In this document: positions 60,900 through 64,000 of the stretch, piece by piece
Numbering within the stretch: position 1 is the stretch's first letter
Layout of the letters: every line of letters starts with the position of its first letter
From: Gimesia maris
GTDB taxonomy: Bacteria; Planctomycetota; Planctomycetia; Planctomycetales; Planctomycetaceae
Assembly (NCBI RefSeq): GCF_008298035.1
Contig: NZ_CP042910.1
Coordinates: 62,001-126,000 of the forward strand
Reading direction: 5' to 3'
Length of the DNA stretch: 64,000 nucleotides
Program-made: the position numbers and the translations under genes
Notes under the pieces: model-generated
The model's input: only the letters and a program-made list of their open reading frames with translations
Databases searched by the model: none
What the model was told of the DNA's origin: nothing

Positions 60900-62198
60900 T
60901 TAATTCTTCGAGGTGATCTGCTCGGCTTTCAACTCTTCTTCCCGGGTTACATTTTCGTGGCGCTTCAACAGAAAAAAGATGATCCCGATGAAAGCAAACG
61001 TAGCGACGTGATACGTGCTCATCACCTCGCTGTAAAACTTCCCGATAAAGGTGCGGTTCAGAATCAGAATCAGAAATACAAACAGGCCTATGCCGATTTT
61101 CAAGGGCCTGGTAAAGTTCTGACGACTGGTGGCGCAACGGACCAGCAGGTACATACCCGGAAAAATTCCCACGCAATGCTGCCCCCAGGTGACCGGCGAA
61201 TAGAGCAGAATCATGATCGAGATGATCGCACACTCCCACAAAATACGTTCGTCGTTCCTGTCTTCATAATGCCTGCGAAATTTCCAGCCAATAAATACCA
61301 GAAAGCAGAGCATTACTGCTTTGATGATCCACAGCGATGTTTGCGGCGACAGATCCAGGAAATCAATATACAGGGGAGTATCCAGTCGGGCTTCGTGTTC
61401 TTTTGGAAAATGCATCAGGTAGCGGGCCAGTGACGGTTTGAAAGACATATTCGCCAGCGGGATCTCGCCCCCCATCCAGTGGATCGGATTGGGCTCCAGC
61501 ATACCTCGCGCGACGATGGTTCCCCAGTGCTCAAAGGTGCGGCGGTATTCCGTAAAGCCGAGTTTGAACATGGGTGAGAGCGTGAAAAACGCCGCTGCCA
61601 GAAATGTGTAGATCGCCATTTTCCATTCACGCTTCAGAATGAAATAGATCCAGAACAGACTGGGCGTGCACTTGAGGGCCATCGCAAAGCCCAGGGGAAT
61701 GCTGCCCCACAGTTCCTTTTTCCTGGACCAGAGATAGACACCCAGCCACGAGAGCGCCACTAACGCCAGATTCACGCCACATTCCAGCATGTCTCTGATC
61801 AGGTAGCGGCTGGCCAGAAAGATCGCCGCGGTCACTACCCAGAACAACTGGTTGCGCAGCAGGGGGAAATGCGCCTCGCTCATGCGGTTTAAAACCCAGA
61901 TCAGCAGAAACAGACAGATAAAAAACAGCGGGTAAATCAGCAGATAAGCCGTCTGCATTGAGAAGCTGGCCAGCGGCGCATGCACAAATCCCCAGAAGGG
62001 TGGATAGGGATAATTGTGATTGTTGACGTAGAGAAATTCGCCGGTCGCGATTAATTCCCCCGAGCGCCAATGCAGATAAAAATCACCCGGATTCTTTTTC
62101 GCAATCTTCACAAACTGGATGATCGCAATCACGACTCCCAGCGTGATGACCACGCTCTGCCAGAAACGATTCTTGTCTGCAAACAGTGATTTCAGCAC
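60900..62198 (-). CDS. Polytopic membrane glycosyltransferase, GT87/DUF2029-like
   Basis: 432 aa with about ten hydrophobic segments. The first periplasmic loop DFYLHWRSGELIATGEFLYV followed by NYPYPPFWGFVHAPLASF matches the GT-C fold GT87 family (acidic residue near the N terminus and the YPP motif). GT87 enzymes use polyprenyl-phosphate sugars such as decaprenyl-phosphomannose to build envelope glycans. The gene starts at GTG 62198 after GGAGTCGTC. No other glycan genes are adjacent. Tail ends in a charged EEELKAEQ stretch. Confidence 0.82.
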   Translation of the reverse strand: MLKSLFADKNRFWQSVVITLGVVIAIIQFVKIAKKNPGDFYLHWRSGELIATGEFLYVNNHNYPYPPFWGFVHAPLASFSMQTAYLLIYPLFFICLFLLIWVLNRMSEAHFPLLRNQLFWVVTAAIFLASRYLIRDMLECGVNLALVALSWLGVYLWSRKKELWGSIPLGFAMALKCTPSLFWIYFILKREWKMAIYTFLAAAFFTLSPMFKLGFTEYRRTFEHWGTIVARGMLEPNPIHWMGGEIPLANMSFKPSLARYLMHFPKEHEARLDTPLYIDFLDLSPQTSLWIIKAVMLCFLVFIGWKFRRHYEDRNDERILWECAIISIMILLYSPVTWGQHCVGIFPGMYLLVRCATSRQNFTRPLKIGIGLFVFLILILNRTFIGKFYSEVMSTYHVATFAFIGIIFFLLKRHENVTREEELKAEQITSKN

Positions 62199-62380
62199 GA
62201 CGACTCCATTCCGTCACGATCAAACGGTCCCTGCATTCAGGAAGAATTCATTACGCCCTGACCCGCAGATTGTAGCAGATCCGCTCCAGGTTACAGCGAT
62301 TCTTTTACTTTATGTCAGAGCAGAATCAGGAAATTCTGACCGTTTTCCATATCTGGAAATCGCCATAATTCCAGCGATTT

Positions 62381-64000
62381 TCAGAATTCTGAATCTGCGA
62401 GACGCTTTGCTCGTGCCAGTCTTGCAGCTAATACAGCAGATACAGCCGTTTGTCGTGTCAGTGTCATGGTATCGACGCGACCCAGCAACGATTTCGCCAG
62501 CGGTTTGGCTTTGCCGCTTTTAATCGATTCCAGCCGCGCTTGCAGTTCGGGAGAGACTGCGCGGCCCAGCAGTTCGCTTACTTCATCCAGCGGTTCCAGC
62601 AGTGATCCCACATTGCGGGGGAACGGCTCCAGTGAAATCAGCACCGTTTCCAGCACGGCAGCAACACACCAGGCCTGCACGGGGCCCACCGCGGCGACCT
62701 CCGCCAGAACTTCACCTGCCCGGTTCAACTTCACCCAGCCGCCGGCCATCACCTCGCTCAAGGCATGCGTCAAAAGATCCAGATCGACCCGATCGCTCTC
62801 CGCCAGCGCGATCCAGACCTCAATCGACATTGAGCGGGCATTGCCGTCCTTGCTGACCGTGGCAATCCACAGCGCGCGGGCCGCCATCAGTGTCAGTGGA
62901 CGATCCTGCTGGAACAGAGGCACCAGGAACTGATCGAAGGGTTCTTCTACCGACGAACCACTCTCGACTCGTTTGGCGAGCGCCTTAGTCGCCAGGCACC
63001 AGTACCAGTCCAGTTTCATCGGCCATTGACCAGCCAGAAACGGATACAGAAACGCGGGTGCGTAATTCACTTTCAAATCATGCAGCTCGGCGGGCAGGAA
63101 GTGACAGTTCAGCTGCGGCTTGTCCTGGGCATTGGCGAATTGCTTTGCCACCTCTGCCAGGTCTTCATCCTGTTTAATGGCTTCCAGCATCTGGCTCAGG
63201 AACTGCTGACCACTCAGATTCTCTACCTGCTCACCCTCCTGCATGGCCCAGGCGCGGATCACATCCTGTTGAATAGTGGTACCCGCCAGCCGTTCCCCGG
63301 CAGTCCATTTGTAATCGCAGGGATAGATCACATCGGGCAGTTGTGCGAGATCCTCTGTAATCAGGGATCGTTCTTCGCATGGAAGTAATTTAGACACATC
63401 TCCCCAAGGATCCCGGGCTCGCAGCGCTGCAATCCAGACTGGCAGAGGTACAGCCGGATCAATAATAATATTTCCTTCACCTCCCATCGCGACCATCGCC
63501 AGCGTCTGATACGGGGCCTTGAGCTTCTGAGCCGCTTCCAGGGCCTCGGTTCTATGTTCGGGTGCGAGTCGCAGAAAACTCCGTTCCAGGTCCATCTCCA
63601 TCACGTCAATCTGTGCTTCCTGCGCCCGCTTGAGACGTTCGACCCAGACCAGGGGATCGAGCCAGCCCCCCGCATGCGTAGCCGCTGATATCAGTGGGTA
63701 AGCGGTCTTCGACCGCACGCGCTGTTCCAGTTCCCGCAGGTAACGATGCAGGACTGTCTGGATCGAAGCCAATACATCAAATTCGTTCCCTTCTTCATCG
63801 AGCTCAAATTCCAGTTTGACTTCCAGCCATGCCCCGATTAACCGCGAGAAAGCCGGACCGAAATAACCGCCGACGAGACCCCGTTGCGGGCGGTCATAAA
63901 TCGACCCACAGGTCCGCCTGACCAGCGACTCGGTCATCGACTGGAACGACTTTGGCCGCTCGTTCCACAGTCGCATGATCCCGTTGATAATCCGTTCGGC
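62381..64000 (-). CDS. Large hypothetical protein, 5' end beyond window
   Basis: At least 539 codons; the frame stays open to the right edge, so the start is outside or the ATG at 63976 is used. Soluble and helical, without signal peptide. Repeated short helices in the C-terminal part (LMAARALWIATVSKDGNARS, IEVWIALAESDRVDLDLLTH, GWVKLNRAGEVLAEVAAVGP, VQAWCVAAVLETVLISLEPF) look like an alpha-solenoid; a likeness to bacterial DUF6493-type proteins is a guess from memory. A Cys/Trp-containing region (IYPCDYKWTAGERLAGT) lies in the middle. Function unknown. Confidence 0.75.
   Translation of the reverse strand, partial: AERIINGIMRLWNERPKSFQSMTESLVRRTCGSIYDRPQRGLVGGYFGPAFSRLIGAWLEVKLEFELDEEGNEFDVLASIQTVLHRYLRELEQRVRSKTAYPLISAATHAGGWLDPLVWVERLKRAQEAQIDVMEMDLERSFLRLAPEHRTEALEAAQKLKAPYQTLAMVAMGGEGNIIIDPAVPLPVWIAALRARDPWGDVSKLLPCEERSLITEDLAQLPDVIYPCDYKWTAGERLAGTTIQQDVIRAWAMQEGEQVENLSGQQFLSQMLEAIKQDEDLAEVAKQFANAQDKPQLNCHFLPAELHDLKVNYAPAFLYPFLAGQWPMKLDWYWCLATKALAKRVESGSSVEEPFDQFLVPLFQQDRPLTLMAARALWIATVSKDGNARSMSIEVWIALAESDRVDLDLLTHALSEVMAGGWVKLNRAGEVLAEVAAVGPVQAWCVAAVLETVLISLEPFPRNVGSLLEPLDEVSELLGRAVSPELQARLESIKSGKAKPLAKSLLGRVDTMTLTRQTAVSAVLAARLARAKRLADSEF

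Overview
This window reads as chromosomal DNA of a planctomycete (Planctomycetota, probably Gimesia-like). The evidence is a DUF1559 pseudopilin with the H-x-GG...DGSVRF ending, many exported proteins of lineage-restricted type, carboxypeptidase-regulatory-like (CNA-B/Ig-like) modules fused to signalling proteins, and PQQ-type propellers. Base composition is near 50% GC. I see no rRNA, tRNA, insertion sequence, CRISPR array or prophage. The taxon is inferred from family content, not from a marker gene.

Layout. 1-8.1 kb: two exported proteins sharing a duplicated leader and signal peptide, a hypothetical protein, an FAD monooxygenase, a giant PQQ propeller with an inserted methyltransferase domain, and another exported protein. 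8.1-18.6 kb: a signalling block made of a BlaI repressor with a BlaR1-like M56 membrane protease carrying a long Ig-like tail, a paralogue of that tail without the protease, an exported hydrolase, and a PadR repressor coupled to a membrane protein with an Ig-like module. Promoters with overlapping inverted repeats precede both repressor genes. 18.6-25.2 kb: a five-gene operon of an HscC-like Hsp70 followed by two copies of a cassette (tail-anchored 223-aa protein plus a membrane protein with a degenerate J domain). 25.4-32 kb: AI-2E-type permease, manganese catalase, endonuclease/exonuclease/phosphatase protein, DUF421 protein, methyltransferase pair and YjbQ. 32.2-33 kb: a decayed methyltransferase gene. 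33.5-37 kb: a TPR-like protein, DAHP synthase and shikimate kinase.

37.4-45.8 kb: an apparent operon of an ECF sigma factor, a small membrane protein, a GspE-type ATPase, three GspF-type membrane proteins, three minor-pseudopilin-like proteins and a DUF1559 pseudopilin. It looks like the inner-membrane motor of a pseudopilus with its own sigma factor, but no secretin or prepilin peptidase is in the window. It ends flush against a convergent XerC/D recombinase. 46.9-56.6 kb: UvrD/PcrA helicase, a large exported coiled-coil protein, and a type IIA topoisomerase pair (ParE/GyrB, ParC/GyrA) with unusual residues. 57.2-59.4 kb: three small exported Tyr/Gly/Cys-rich proteins with a shared terminator. 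59.7-64 kb: another regulatory-like-domain protein, a GT87-type glycosyltransferase, and a large hypothetical protein cut by the window edge.

The best candidates for undescribed biology are the duplicated Hsp70/J-like/tail-anchored cassette, the sigma-factor-led triple-GspF pseudopilus operon, and the BlaI/M56 system whose sensor appears to be an Ig-like tail. Several genes probably start at TTG or GTG; where a later start has a much better ribosome binding site, that start is given.
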